NCBI GenBank assembly: GCA_002104985.1
Contig: MCGO01000251.1
Coordinates: 1 to 50,540 of the forward strand
Direction: 5' to 3'
Source: Rhizoclosmatium globosum
Taxonomy: Eukaryota; Chytridiomycota; Chytridiomycetes; Chytridiales; Chytriomycetaceae
DNA length: 50,540 nucleotides
Part shown: one piece after another, positions 1-10,278 of the stretch
How positions within the stretch are numbered: the stretch's first letter is position 1
Layout of the letters: every line of letters begins with the position of its first letter
Notes under the pieces: generated by a model
Database searches by the model: none
The model's input: only the letters and a program-made list of their open reading frames with translations
What the model was told of the DNA's origin: nothing
Program-made: the position numbers and the translations under genes

Positions 1-1089
1 GTGAAAGTGGTGTTGGTTGTACCCTATCCATCAATTCCTGCAACTCCTTCCGCCATTTCGATAGCTGGACGTTTCTTTCATCCATGGACTCAAGCTGTTG
101 GAAGACGTTAGTCAGGATCAATAGTTAACAATGGCAAAGATCATACCAGAATGATTTCTCGTATCAGTCTATCAGATGTATCGTTCGCTTGCTTTTTCAT
201 GAGCTCTAATGAGTTTCGAGATTCCAGGAGCTCTTCCTTTAGTTTCTGCTCTCGTTCTGACAGGTTTCCCTAATAAATGACAAATCAGCTTCAAAATGTA
301 CGGTCTTCTCGATTTCAAAAGAGCAGAATATAACGGTAAGGGGCGAAGGAGCGTAAAAAGACCACATGGCTGCAGGAAGGAGCGATAAACACAGTTTCGT
401 GAAGAGTCCACATCAACAAGAAACAAAGAATCCAAGAATATTACGAGTTAAGTACAAGTATGACAGAAGGGAGTCATGAGCCACCAAGTATAACGTGAAA
501 GGGGCTGACACAGTTTGAACCCTCTTTGCATCAATATCCTTTAAAGCACTCCACAGCAGGACACAGGGCAGATCTAGACTGCATTATAAACGTACCCAAA
601 AAGAAGCTTGAATGGCGGCGAAAGAGAATTGAGTGGCCAGGGCATTCTTTTGATCCAAGAGTTTGCGTACATTGTCTTCTCGCCTTGACAGTTCCTTCTT
701 ATCAATCTCCATTCTTTGCATAATGTTTGCAATCAGACGTTTCTGTGAAAGGGGACAAGGTGGGAGGGCAGGCGATGGAAAACGGTTAGCCAATCGGGTT
801 CCATTTGAGTCTACTATGAAACAGAGCTAGGTACCTGAGCAGGTAGCTTCTCATCAAGATCGTAGTTTGCGGCGATGGATTCGGCCAGTGGTTCTGAAAG
901 AGAAAGACACAGAAGTGAGCCCAAGGACAACTGGCAAGGGGTGCTCAGTAATGAATGGGATTGCTCACCATAAACATGCAAGGCTGAGCGAAGCTGGTGG
1001 GGCACTGCATTTGTTGACAATGAAATGGAAGAGTTTGCAGCTGAAGTTGAGCGGGAGTGTGTGTTCAGGGGTGAAGGTATGTTGTCCAT
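1..1089 (-). CDS. Coiled-coil protein of unknown function, 5' part (runs off left edge)
   Basis: Five exons can be joined with GT/AG introns and consistent phase: 1089-969, 893-835, 742-596, 269-147, and 94 to the edge. The start is the ATG at 1087-1089. The N-terminus is Ser/Asn-rich (about 30 residues). Next comes a short segment with ALHVYEPLAESIAANYDL, then charged heptad-like stretches rich in Glu, Lys, Arg and Leu (such as MQRMEIDKKELSRREDNV, and SEREQKLKEELLESRN in exon 4), which predict a coiled coil. The join from exon 3 to exon 4 implies a roughly 326-bp intron, long for this genome, so a small exon could be missed there. I do not recognise the family. The gene is divergent from the Cache receptor gene starting at 1337/1445. 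The exon structure is inferred; no frame breaks are seen. Confidence 0.6.
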
Positions 1090-1336
1090 TTCTCAGATGA
1101 GTTGTTTGTGTGTGTTTGTTTCATGAAGTCAACTCAGTCCACACATATTCGTCTGAAAGGACATTCGATGATTCAATAATTTAACTTTAGCCTTGTTATG
1201 TAGCTTATAGTTACATGATGAATAAAATGACACAGTCAATTAGGTTTGTCCACAACAGAAGTTACCACTGAATGAAGGCAATTTATAGCATGATATTTAC
1301 ATGAGCTGAAAAACGTTTACCAGAAAAGATTCATCC
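1090..1336. other. Divergent intergenic region (presumed bidirectional promoter)
   Basis: About 250 bp between two divergently oriented start codons. It is AT-rich in its right half. I see no repeats, RNA genes or strong palindromes. Promoter function is inferred from position alone. Confidence 0.4.
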
Positions 1337-3217
1337 ATGTTGAATTCTAAGGCGCGTGCTGGTTTTTCAAATCGGCGTCGCACTTTGGAAGGTGATCAAA
1401 ACGGACAGGACACCACCACCACCACCAACCAGACTCAATCACAAATGTTCCTCCTTCCACCCGCGCAGTCTGCACCGCTCAAGCACCATCTTCTATACTG
1501 GTTTATCTTGTGTGCCCTAGTATCGCTGTTCTTCTCTGAGGCGATTGCAGTTGGATTCATTGGCGGATCGCTCTTTTCCCTGACAAACACGGCCTCGTCG
1601 CTGCTGACGACCCAGGCCTCGAACGCACTCGCTTCCTCAATTGTCTCTAACTCGGCCCAGCTGTTCGAGGACGCCCTGGCTGACGTCATCTTTGCGATGA
1701 CTGCCTCCTCAACTGCCATTGGCGACACCTACCGCCAGGACTACAGCACCGGCTACGAACCGAGCTTCTATGGTTCTCCAGAGCTCCTTGATTCTCCCAT
1801 GGCCCAGCCAAAGGACTCGGACCAATTTCCTGGAATGACGATTAGTTTGACTCACTCTGTCTGGATCTTGGCAGGATACAATGCAACCTCAAACGGGAAA
1901 TTCACTCCACCGTCTTTGAATTACACAACGAACAGTACTCTGAATAAGGTGGCCCATGTCGATACCTTCATTAGACCACTTTACAAGCTCAGCCCAAATG
2001 TGTTATCGGTTCAAATTGGTTTCGATGACTCTGGATTATTCAAAAGTTATCCTGGAACTGGCGACAATCTCAATTTGGGTACTTACGATCCACGAACGCG
2101 TTCTTGGTACCAGGCAGCTCTCAAAAACCAAGCCTCTCCTTCTTCTTTTGCAATCGCCAATCCATACCTATCTGCTTTTGGTCGAGGCTGGGTCTTGACC
2201 ACTTCCAAAGTGTTTTACAATAAGGTAGATGGAACAGTGGCCGGTGTGATTTCCATTCAATCACAGCTCTCCGAATTCTCCAAACTCTTGTCGTCATTTA
2301 CAGTCAGCGGCTCCAACGTGGCAGTATTCACGGCCGACCCAAACGGCTATGTCGTTGCGTCAACTAAGATAAAATTCGATGATTTGAACCCAAGTCCAAC
2401 ATATTTCAGTTACAAGAACACTTCGAGTCCAACGTTTTCAGATAGTTTGTGGAACCAGATTATATCATCGTCCTCAAGCTCTATTAATACTCAAACGTCC
2501 AATTTCGGGTCGACAACGTTCACGGTACTTAATATTCCATAATTTGGTGATTTACACTAATACAAAACATAGGACCCTCAAACCAATATTCCATACTTAA
2601 TTCTTTGGAAAACTCTCTCGATTTACGCATCTGATGCCGCATCAAAATCCGGAACTCCTTCATGGGTAGCTGTTGGATCTGTCCCTATCTCTCAACTCCA
2701 GACAATCGTCGACACAACGACCGCGAACCTCAAAAAATCCGTCCCGCTCAGCATCGGAATCAGTGTCGGTGTCTTTGCAGGAACAACCCTCATCGTTCTC
2801 CTCCTCGTCATCGTCTTTGCCAACCAAATCGTGAAACCGTTGGCTCTCTTGAGTGCCGAAAGCTCTCGCGTGAGTAACAACATTGGTGGAAAAGATTTAT
2901 GGGAAGGTGTCAAGGACAAGGACGTCAGCCGGTCTGGCGTGGATGAAATGGACAAGTTCAAGGACAGTTTCTACGAAATGGTGAGGAGAGTCCGGGAGGC
3001 GAGTTTGCAGAACCAACGTACGCGAGGAGATGTCGTGAACAATAAGGTGTTTGTGAAGGCTGTTGTCGAACATGAGTTGCCGAGCTTTGAGAGTGTGGAA
3101 GTTCAGTCGATTTTGGATTTGTTGCCGGATGAGCCCCCACAGTATGAGGAAGCAGATCCAAATGTGTATGCCAATGCTCGAGCTCCTGCAGGTGGATTTG
3201 GAACCTTCAGAAATTGA
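1337..3217 (+). CDS. Cache-domain transmembrane receptor with short cytosolic tail
   Basis: Two exons: up to 2524, then 2573-3217; the 48-bp intron is GT/AG with a CTAAT branch-like site, phase 0. The first ATG is at 1337; the ATG at 1445 gives a 574-residue protein starting just before the first membrane segment and has a better context (CAAATG after an AC-rich leader), so 1445 is the likelier start. Order: TM1 (YWFILCALVSLFF), extracellular double-Cache-like region with the family's YDPRTRSWY motif, TM2 (GISVGVFAGTTLIVLLLVIV), a HAMP-like linker (NQIVKPLALLSAESSRV), then about 120 residues with no output domain (no kinase, cyclase or VWA). Many Asn-x-Ser/Thr sites support an extracellular Cache part. 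A role in sensing small ligands at the cell surface is inferred from the Cache family. It is convergent with the Cache-TPR-VWA gene at 3320. Confidence 0.82.
1349..1386 (+). promoter_or_regulatory. Leader/promoter motif shared with 9973-10015
   Basis: An 18-base match (GGCGCGTGCTGGTTTTTC) followed by TCGGCGTCG-x-ACTT occurs here and again at 9973-10015 in the same orientation. If the Cache receptor starts at 1445, this copy lies in its 5' leader. It could be a regulatory element or the remnant of a duplicated 5' end. Function is unproven. Confidence 0.35.
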
Positions 3218-3319
3218 CAGAGCTGTTGAAGAAAATAAAAACGTTAGTAGTGTTGAGCATAAATAAATATTATAGTGATTTGACTCTGGATTCATTTATA
3301 TAGTTATGAGACTGATTTA

Positions 3320-6300
3320 TTACAGAGATTCCACGTTCACATTTCCACGTCCGGCCATTATGTTGGCAGCCCTTCCAAATGCATTCTTAATACCATCTGC
3401 ACTGTCTTCGGAACGAATCAAAATTCCCTTATTACCGCGAGCTAAACCAACAAGCTTTGAATCTCAGGGTCTGAAGACAGAGTACCGACCGTAATGACAA
3501 TTAACCCAATGTCCTTATGCTGGTTGAAAATTCTCTGAATAGATTTCATTGATTCAACTTTGTTGGGACTGAAGTCTTCGCCGTCTGTCAAAGCAACTAT
3601 CCATTTATCACCTTTTGACTTGGGAATCGAGATAATATCTCTAAGAGCAAACGCAATAGTATCATAGAATGCTGTTCCGCTCTCCGTTTTGGTATTATTG
3701 TCAATAAGGTTAAGCATAGCATGAAGGCCATTAGTTTGATCCGATTTCGTCCTTTCTGAAAATACATGCTCGAAGTGACGGCTAAACTTGATGAGAGATA
3801 TGGTGTCTGCGTTGGTACAATCATTTTCAATAATGTCTTTGATTGAAGCCCGACAAGTACGAATACGTGAGCCCCTCATCGATCCTGCATTTCAAGTAAA
3901 ATAAGAACCTAAACCATCACCTGAAGTATCCAATACAAAAATAACGCATTTTTTCATGTCGGCACTTAAAACAATTTCACCAAACAAAGGTTGTGCCATA
4001 ACCCTCAACACCTTCGCGAGTTCAGGTCTATTTACTCCTTTGCTTAAGTCTGTCTCTTCGGACAATGTAATCAAACGCGTAAGAACAAGCTTTTGGATGA
4101 ACTTGACTGCAACATCAAACCGCTGGAGCACGTACATATACCATGTTACAGCCTCAGTATATTTGTGTTGAGCTTCACAGAGGAGTCCCATGTTCAAGCA
4201 AGCGTACTGGAATGCAATTGGGTCGTTGTTTTGTGTTCTGACTAAATGAAACGCGTCCGTGATGAGCTCTTCAGCTTGGGCAAGTTTGTTGACGCTTGGT
4301 GTAAGGTACAGTTGACCAAGATTCCCTGATACTTGTGCAATTCCCTCAAGGTTGTCTGTTTGCCTGTGAAGGGCCAGAGACTTTTCAAAAAACGATTCCG
4401 CATTTGCAGCATCGATACGTCCAAGGACGCCGTCCACTGTATTTTCTTTGAATAGCACACCCATATTATTGAGTCGGTTGGCGAGAACTGTTCGAAGAGT
4501 TGCCTGAGTATCTTCGCCGTTGGATGGGTTATTCAACATATTAGTCGCTATTAAAATTGTTAAAAGGATAAACGTGAAAAGAGATGAAGTTCTAGTTACC
4601 AATTGCGACGGCTCGATTATAAGAATGGACAGCCTTCTGAAATTCGCCATCAAGCATTCGATACACATTTCCGAGATTGTTGGCGCAGACTCCCTGGCCT
4701 CGTTCATTTCCCAATCGAATCATCATAGCTTCTGCAGCAAGATAGTTGTCAAGAGCTAACATGAGGTCGTCATTGTAGTATGCGGTATTTCCAAACCGGA
4801 CAGCAGTCTGACAACGGTAAGTTGATTTTGTTGATGATGTAATTACCACTTACCAAAAGGTTCTTGAAGTTATCGTTAACATTGTTTAGCTCTTGCGAAA
4901 ACAGAGGCTTGTTTTCGAATTCAAAGTGAAGCTCATTGACAGCAATATTGCTTAACTTTGCCACCAGACTTTCCATGGGGTTCAGAATTTTTTGAGCCAA
5001 AGAACCTGTCACTCGGTAACTAATCCAAGCAGCAATGACAGTGCAGAGTACGGTGATTGTAACTGCAACGGCCAGAAGCGTTACATAAGACCTTTTCATA
5101 CTGTCAGACAGTGCAGAAATGTCGGAATTTGGTGCGACAACAATGAGAATATGAGAAGTAGAATTAACTGTAGCCGCAGAAAACGTCCAAGTAGAACCGT
5201 CTGGCTTCTTGAACGTTCCACTTCGGTTTGTGTCCTTCAGGGTATTGACTTGGTTCAAAAACGCGGTAGTAAGACCGGCATCGCTGTTGAATTCAACAGC
5301 CGAAATGGACGTCGTCATGTCAGCATTGTAAATATTCAAGCTGGTTCGGGATTGAGGATATAAGACGACATTTCCGCCTTTCTGTTTTGGAATAATATTG
5401 TGAGTTTCTTCAAAGAAAGGATAGAAATACCTCAATTATGTAAATGTAACCGTTGTTCAGGATTGGAGTGTTGGCCAACTTGTTTGCAAGCGATGCGACA
5501 AGAATCTGTAAGCTGATGACTCCATAGAACTGCTTGTTCTTGTACAGACTGATAGAGGCACCAACAAGAAGCTGACCTGTGATTGCCGATGGGTAAGGTT
5601 TGGTGAAGACAGCAGGGGTGATTCCATTAGGAGGACCCGGTTTGGACGGAGGGTATGCGTTGATGGCAGTCAAGTAGAACTGGCGACAAATTGGCTTAAA
5701 CCCAGCAGATCCACGGAATTCCGGAGCGACGTCTTCTCCATTACAGAATGTGTTATTGAGTGGGTTAAAAGTTGACAGATTGTACACTAATGGATAGATT
5801 CTCCAACCGCCGTCGGGGAATGCAATTTGGATTCCTCGAATACGAGGCTGATTTACAACAGCAGAGCGGAAAACATTGTCGAGATTTGCAGTGATGTCAG
5901 GTTGCATCGCCTTGAATTGGGCCAACGTTGTGATGTTTACGTTGAAGTAGGCAGATACATCGAGAGGATTCGGAGGAAGTGGTGGATCGACGCCATCCAG
6001 CTGGCCAGCGAAGTAGGATGGGTAGATTGAAGCAGTTGGCACTTTTGGATCCTCAGAAGAGCCGTCAAGGCCGAGCACGTTGCGTGCTTGAGTGGCAGCA
6101 GCAGTGATTTGAACGGCAAAGTCTGAGAAGATATTGTCGACGAGTCTGACGAGAGTTAGGTTTACCGATAGTAACACTCAAACTACGAAACCTACTTTGC
6201 CGCACCAGCAGCGTTGTTTCCAAAATGCGAATACTCATTGGCTTCCAATCGCGCTTGAATGCTGTCAATCTCGCCAGGCACCTTGGCGAAGAAGAGAACC

Positions 6301-6380
6301 ATGGCACAGAGGCCGATCAACAGGAAGCCCAGAACGATCGGAACAACCAGGCGCACGAGAATCTGTCCAGAGAATTTCAT
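3320..6380 (-). CDS. Cache-HAMP-like-TPR-VWA receptor, copy A (one-base frame break near 3' end)
   Basis: Six exons: 6380-6196, 6145-5431, 5381-4854, 4807-4600, 4547-3921, 3884-3320. Every intron lies exactly where the paralogue at 6809-9895 has one. Order: TM1 (VVPIVLGFLLIGLCAMVLFFA), large extracellular Cache-like sensor, TM2 (LLAVAVTITVLCTVIAAWI), HAMP-like linker (NPMESLVAKLSNIAVNELHF), helical TPR-like repeats (ANNLGNVY, FQYACLNMGLLCEAQHKYTEA), then a VWA domain. MIDAS residues are present: DTSGS across the last intron, Thr in GGTAFYD-like SGTAFYD, and Asp in ALTDGED. Near 3455-3460 the frame breaks; read as is, it stops at 3442. One frame over, the expected last 44 or so residues continue unbroken to the same NVNVESL end as the paralogue, at 3320. 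This is either a recent one-base loss or an assembly error. Confidence 0.8.
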
Positions 6381-6506
6381 GTTTGGAGAACAGTGGTCTT
6401 TCTCTTGATAGTTTAAAACAGTTTCTTGGCTGGCGGCTGAGTGAACAAATATTTGCGGACTTGAAGAACCCAAACGCAACCAACCCTCTCTAACATTGGA
6501 CGCTAA

Positions 6507-6737
6507 ATGGAGGCTATGCAAGAGAAGAACACGAGTAGGTCAGAAGTTGATGAAATGGACAAGTGTGACTGCCTGTTTGTAGAATCAAGTCGGAGAGGCA
6601 ACATGATTGAAAACAAGGCCTTTGCCATGACGAACGTTCAAGTTGGTCAAGATTCTATCGAAGTGCAATCTATTTTTGAATTATCGCCGAACCAGCCAAC
6701 TCAATATCATGTGGTTTGTCCGTCCAAGTTCCCTTAG
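6507..6737 (+). pseudogene. Decayed 3' relic of a second short Cache receptor
   Basis: An open stretch of 76 codons matches only the cytosolic tail of the Cache receptor at 1337-3217. Shared landmarks in order: SRS-x-VDEMDK, NKxF, SIEVQSI (SVEVQSI in the parent), LxPxxPxQY. About 20 residues are missing between the first two. No membrane segment or Cache domain precedes it, because the neighbouring receptor's 5' end begins 127 bp away. Its position, just 3' of one VWA receptor's start and 72 bp before the other's convergent 3' end, mirrors that of the intact gene (which ends 103 bp before 3320). It could still be expressed as a small protein from the ATG at 6507, but a relic is the simplest reading. 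Confidence 0.72.
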
Positions 6738-6808
6738 TTCAAGCAATGCTCCTCCATCATCATAAGTGCAAAAAATACAGATTTATTTTAATAACAGCAA
6801 ATCAAGCA

Positions 6809-9800
6809 TTATAACGATTCAACGTTGACATTACCACGACCTGCCATAATCTTGACTGCCTTTCCGAACGCCTCCTTGATTCCTCCTGAATTGGCTTCCG
6901 AACGAATCAACATGCCCTTTTTGTCACCAGCATACGACACCATCTTCTGGATTTCAGCTTCTGTTCGCAACGCTCCCACCGTAATCACAATCAATCCGAT
7001 ATCCTTATTTTGGTGCAACACATTCTGGATATACTGCAACGACTTTATCTTGTTCGGGCTTCCATCTTCGCCATCCGTCAAAGAGATGATCCATTTGTCA
7101 CCTTTAGACTTTGGCGCTGGAGAGAGATCTTCAAGTGCATAAGCTACCGCATCGTAGAAAGCAGTTCCACCTTCTGCTTCGGTGTTGTGGTCGATTTGGT
7201 ACATCATTCTCTGAAGGTCGTTCTTTTTGGTCGCATTTGTGAATACAGGTTGGAATCGGTGGTCAAACTTGATGAGAGAGATAGTATCGTCGACAGAGCA
7301 ATTGTCATTGATGATAGATTTGATTGATGTTCGGCAAGTGCGAATAAATGTTCCTGACATTGAGCCTGGAAATGCAAAGGGTGAGATGCTGAGAAACATT
7401 TTAACCAGAAGGAGTATTACCTGAAGTGTCCAACACAAACGTAATATTCTTCTTAGCAGAAACTTTTTCTTCTTGTAAGTCTCCAAAGAGTGGCTGAGCC
7501 ATCTTCTTCAAAGCGTCAGCAAGCTCCGGCCTGTTGACTCCCTTCATTGGATCCTTTTCAGCGCAAATCGCAATCAATCGCGTCAACACAAGCTTTTGGA
7601 TAAACTTGACCACGACATTGAACTTTTGCAGAACGTACATATACCACGTAACTGCTTCGGCAAACTTCCCTTGAGCTTCACATAGGAGTCCCATGTTCAA
7701 GCACGCGTACTGGAATGCAACTGGATCGTTGTTTCGTTTACGAACAAGGTTGAACGCATCAGTGATGAGTTCGGCAGCTTGGCCAATTTTGTTGACACTG
7801 GGTATGAGGTATAGTTGTCCCAGATTTCCGGATACTTGAGCAATACCCTCCAAGTTGTCATTCTGTCGATGAAGAGCGAGAGACCTTTCAAAGTAAGACT
7901 CGGCATTGGACGCGTCAACAGGACTCAGAACATCATTGACTGTGTTTTCTTTGAATAACACACCCATATTGTTCAATCGATTGGCTAATACAGTTCGAAG
8001 TGCTTTTTGGGTTTCAACATCGTTTGTTGGAGTATTGAGCATGTTTGTTGCTGAAATTTAAAATGTTTAGATAACTAAAAATATGACGAAAGTTTAAGTA
8101 CCAATCGCGACAGCTCGGTTATAGGAATTGACCGCCTTCTGAAACTCTCCATCCATCAATCGGTACACGTTTCCGAGATTATTAGCGCAGACACCTTCTC
8201 CACGTTCATTATTCAATCGAATCATCAAGGCTTCTGCAGTCAAGTAGTTGTCAAGGGCAAGCATCAAGTCATCAGCATAGTACGCAGAGTTTCCAAATCT
8301 GACAGCAGTCTACACGCCACTGTTTAGTCATATGAAACAAGGACAACGAAAATCTTACCAACAAGTTTTTGAAATTATCGTTCACGTTGTTGAGTTCTTG
8401 AGAGAGCAATGGACGATTTTCAAACTCAAAGTGAAGTTCGTTGGAGGAAATGTTCTTCAACTTTTCCACCATATTCTCTACGGGATCGATAATCTTGTGG
8501 GCTAGCTTGTTGGTAGTTCGGTAACTGATCAATGCGGCAATAGCAGTTGCGAGTGCAGTGGTTGAAACAGCCACTGAGAGCAGCGTCAAGTATGACTTAT
8601 GCATGCTCGTTGACAACTCTGATATATCAGAGTTGGGTGCGACTACAACAAGAATATGAGCTGTTGTGTTGACAGTGGCAGCCGAAAGCGTCCAAGTTGA
8701 ACCATCCGGTTTCTTGAACGTTCCAGTTTTGTTGGCATCCTTGACAGTGTTCACTTGGTTCAAGAATGCGGAAGTAAGGGCGGCGTCATTGTTGAATTCA
8801 ACTGCAGCAACTGTAGTCGTCATATCTGCATTGTAAATATTGATGCTCGTTCTGGATTGCGGGTAAAGGACGATTTTTCCCTCTGTCTGTTGTGTCAGCG
8901 TTAGTCAGAATAGATCATAAATCGATTCAACATACATCGATAATGAAGATATAACCATTGTTCATAATTGGAGTGTTGGCTAACTTGTTTGCAAGTGACG
9001 AGACGAGAATCTGCAGACTGATGACTCCATAAAACTTGCTGTTTTTGTACAGACTGATAGAGGCACCAACAAGAAGTTGTCCTGACACAGCTGCAGGATA
9101 GGGCTTCGTGAAGACAGCAGGGGTGATTCCACTTGGAGGACCAGGTTTGGAAGGGGGGTATGCGTTGATGGCAGTCAAGTAGAATTGACGACAAAGTGGT
9201 TTAAAACCAACAGATCCACGCAATTCCGGTGCAACGTTTTCTCCGTTACAGAATGTGTTGTTGAGAGGGTTGAAGGATGCCAAATTATATACTAATGGAT
9301 AGATTCTCCAACCACCATCAGGGAATCCAATCTGAATTCCTCTTACACGTGGTTGATTCACAACGGCAGCACGGAAAACATTGTCGAGATTTGCAGTGAT
9401 ATCTGGTTGCATCGCCTTGAATTGGGCCAATGTTGTGATGTTCATGTTGAAGTAGGCAGATGCATCTTGTGGATTTGGAGGAAGTGGTGGATCAACGCCA
9501 TCCAGCTGACCAGCAAAGTAGGATGGGTAGATTGAAGCAGTTGGCACCTTTGGATCCTCAGAAGAGCCATCTAGGCCGAGCACGTCGCGTGCCTGGGTGG
9601 CAGCAGCAGTGATTTGAACGGCAAAGTCTGAGAAGATGTTGTCGACGAGTCTGAGACAAGTGGGTTAGGGTTGGGTTGAAAGTGGGTGACACTCTATGAA
9701 CCGAGCTTACTTTGCGGCACCGGCAGCATTGCTTCCAAAGTGGGCGTACTCGTTTGTCTCGAGTTGGGCCTGGATTCCGTCAATCTCGCCAGGGACTTTG

Positions 9801-9895
9801 GCAAAGAAGACGGTCATTGCGCTGAGGCCAATCAGAAGGAAGCCAAGGACAATCGGGGCAACGAGTCTGGCCAGGATCTGCTGAGAGAACTTCAT
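6809..9895 (-). CDS. Cache-HAMP-like-TPR-VWA receptor, copy B (intact)
   Basis: Six exons: 9895-9711, 9650-8936, 8886-8359, 8309-8102, 8050-7421, 7365-6809, totalling 940 residues with consistent phases. Order: TM1 (APIVLGFLLIGLSAMTVFFA, residues about 14-33), extracellular Cache-like sensor (about 60-390) with conserved Cys in NTFCNGE and PLCRQFY, TM2 (SVAVSTTALATAIAALISY), HAMP-like linker (DPVENMVEKLKNISSNELHF), TPR-like helices (VCANNLGNVY, YACLNMGLLCEAQGKFAEA), and a C-terminal VWA. The VWA keeps all MIDAS elements: DTSGS, T in GGTAFYDA, D in SLTDGEDG. Inference: an external ligand signal passes to a cytosolic metal-ion-dependent protein-binding domain instead of a kinase or cyclase. Compared with copy A the proteins are closely related throughout. 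The start is the ATG just before KFSQQIL. Confidence 0.85.
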
Positions 9896-10278
9896 CCTTC
9901 TTTTTGGTGTGTCAATCGATCAAGGGCGATTTCAGAGGTTTAAATGAAGGGAGGCCTAGTCCGCCTAATCTGAGGCGCGTGCTGGTTTTTCTTTTCTCAT
10001 TCGGCGTCGGACTTTCACAGCCGTGACTCATCAAATGCACCGTATTAATATCACCCCCTTCTTTCTTTCCTTCTTTAATGTCGTTAGTTGTTGCCTCAGT
10101 GAATTTATTAAAATATATCAGTAGTACCCAGAAGTCCTTGGCTCTAAAACATATTTGATATGTCTCTCTTCCCATTTTCCATCAGTTCTTACAAAGTTCC
10201 TCTCTCTATGCATTAATCCATTATTGGATTTTCCACTTAGTGATTTCTGAACAAACAAGGCAAGACACAACAACAACA
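9896..10278. promoter_or_regulatory. Divergent promoter region with shared motif at 9973-10015
   Basis: 383 bp between the start of receptor copy B (-) and the IQ-CH-DH gene (+). It holds the second copy of the GGCGCGTGCTGGTTTTTC...TCGGCGTCG motif (9973-10015), and a CAACAACAAC leader directly before the ATG at 10279. No RNA genes or long repeats are seen. Promoter assignment is from position. Confidence 0.4.

Noticed and set aside
9660..9682. Telomere-like TTAGGG next to TTGGG
   Set aside because: A single unit inside a receptor intron (9651-9710); no array.
1337..9895. Bacterial origin of the Cache receptors by recent transfer or contamination
   Set aside because: They carry several spliceosomal introns like their neighbours and eukaryotic-style leaders; an ancient transfer cannot be judged here.
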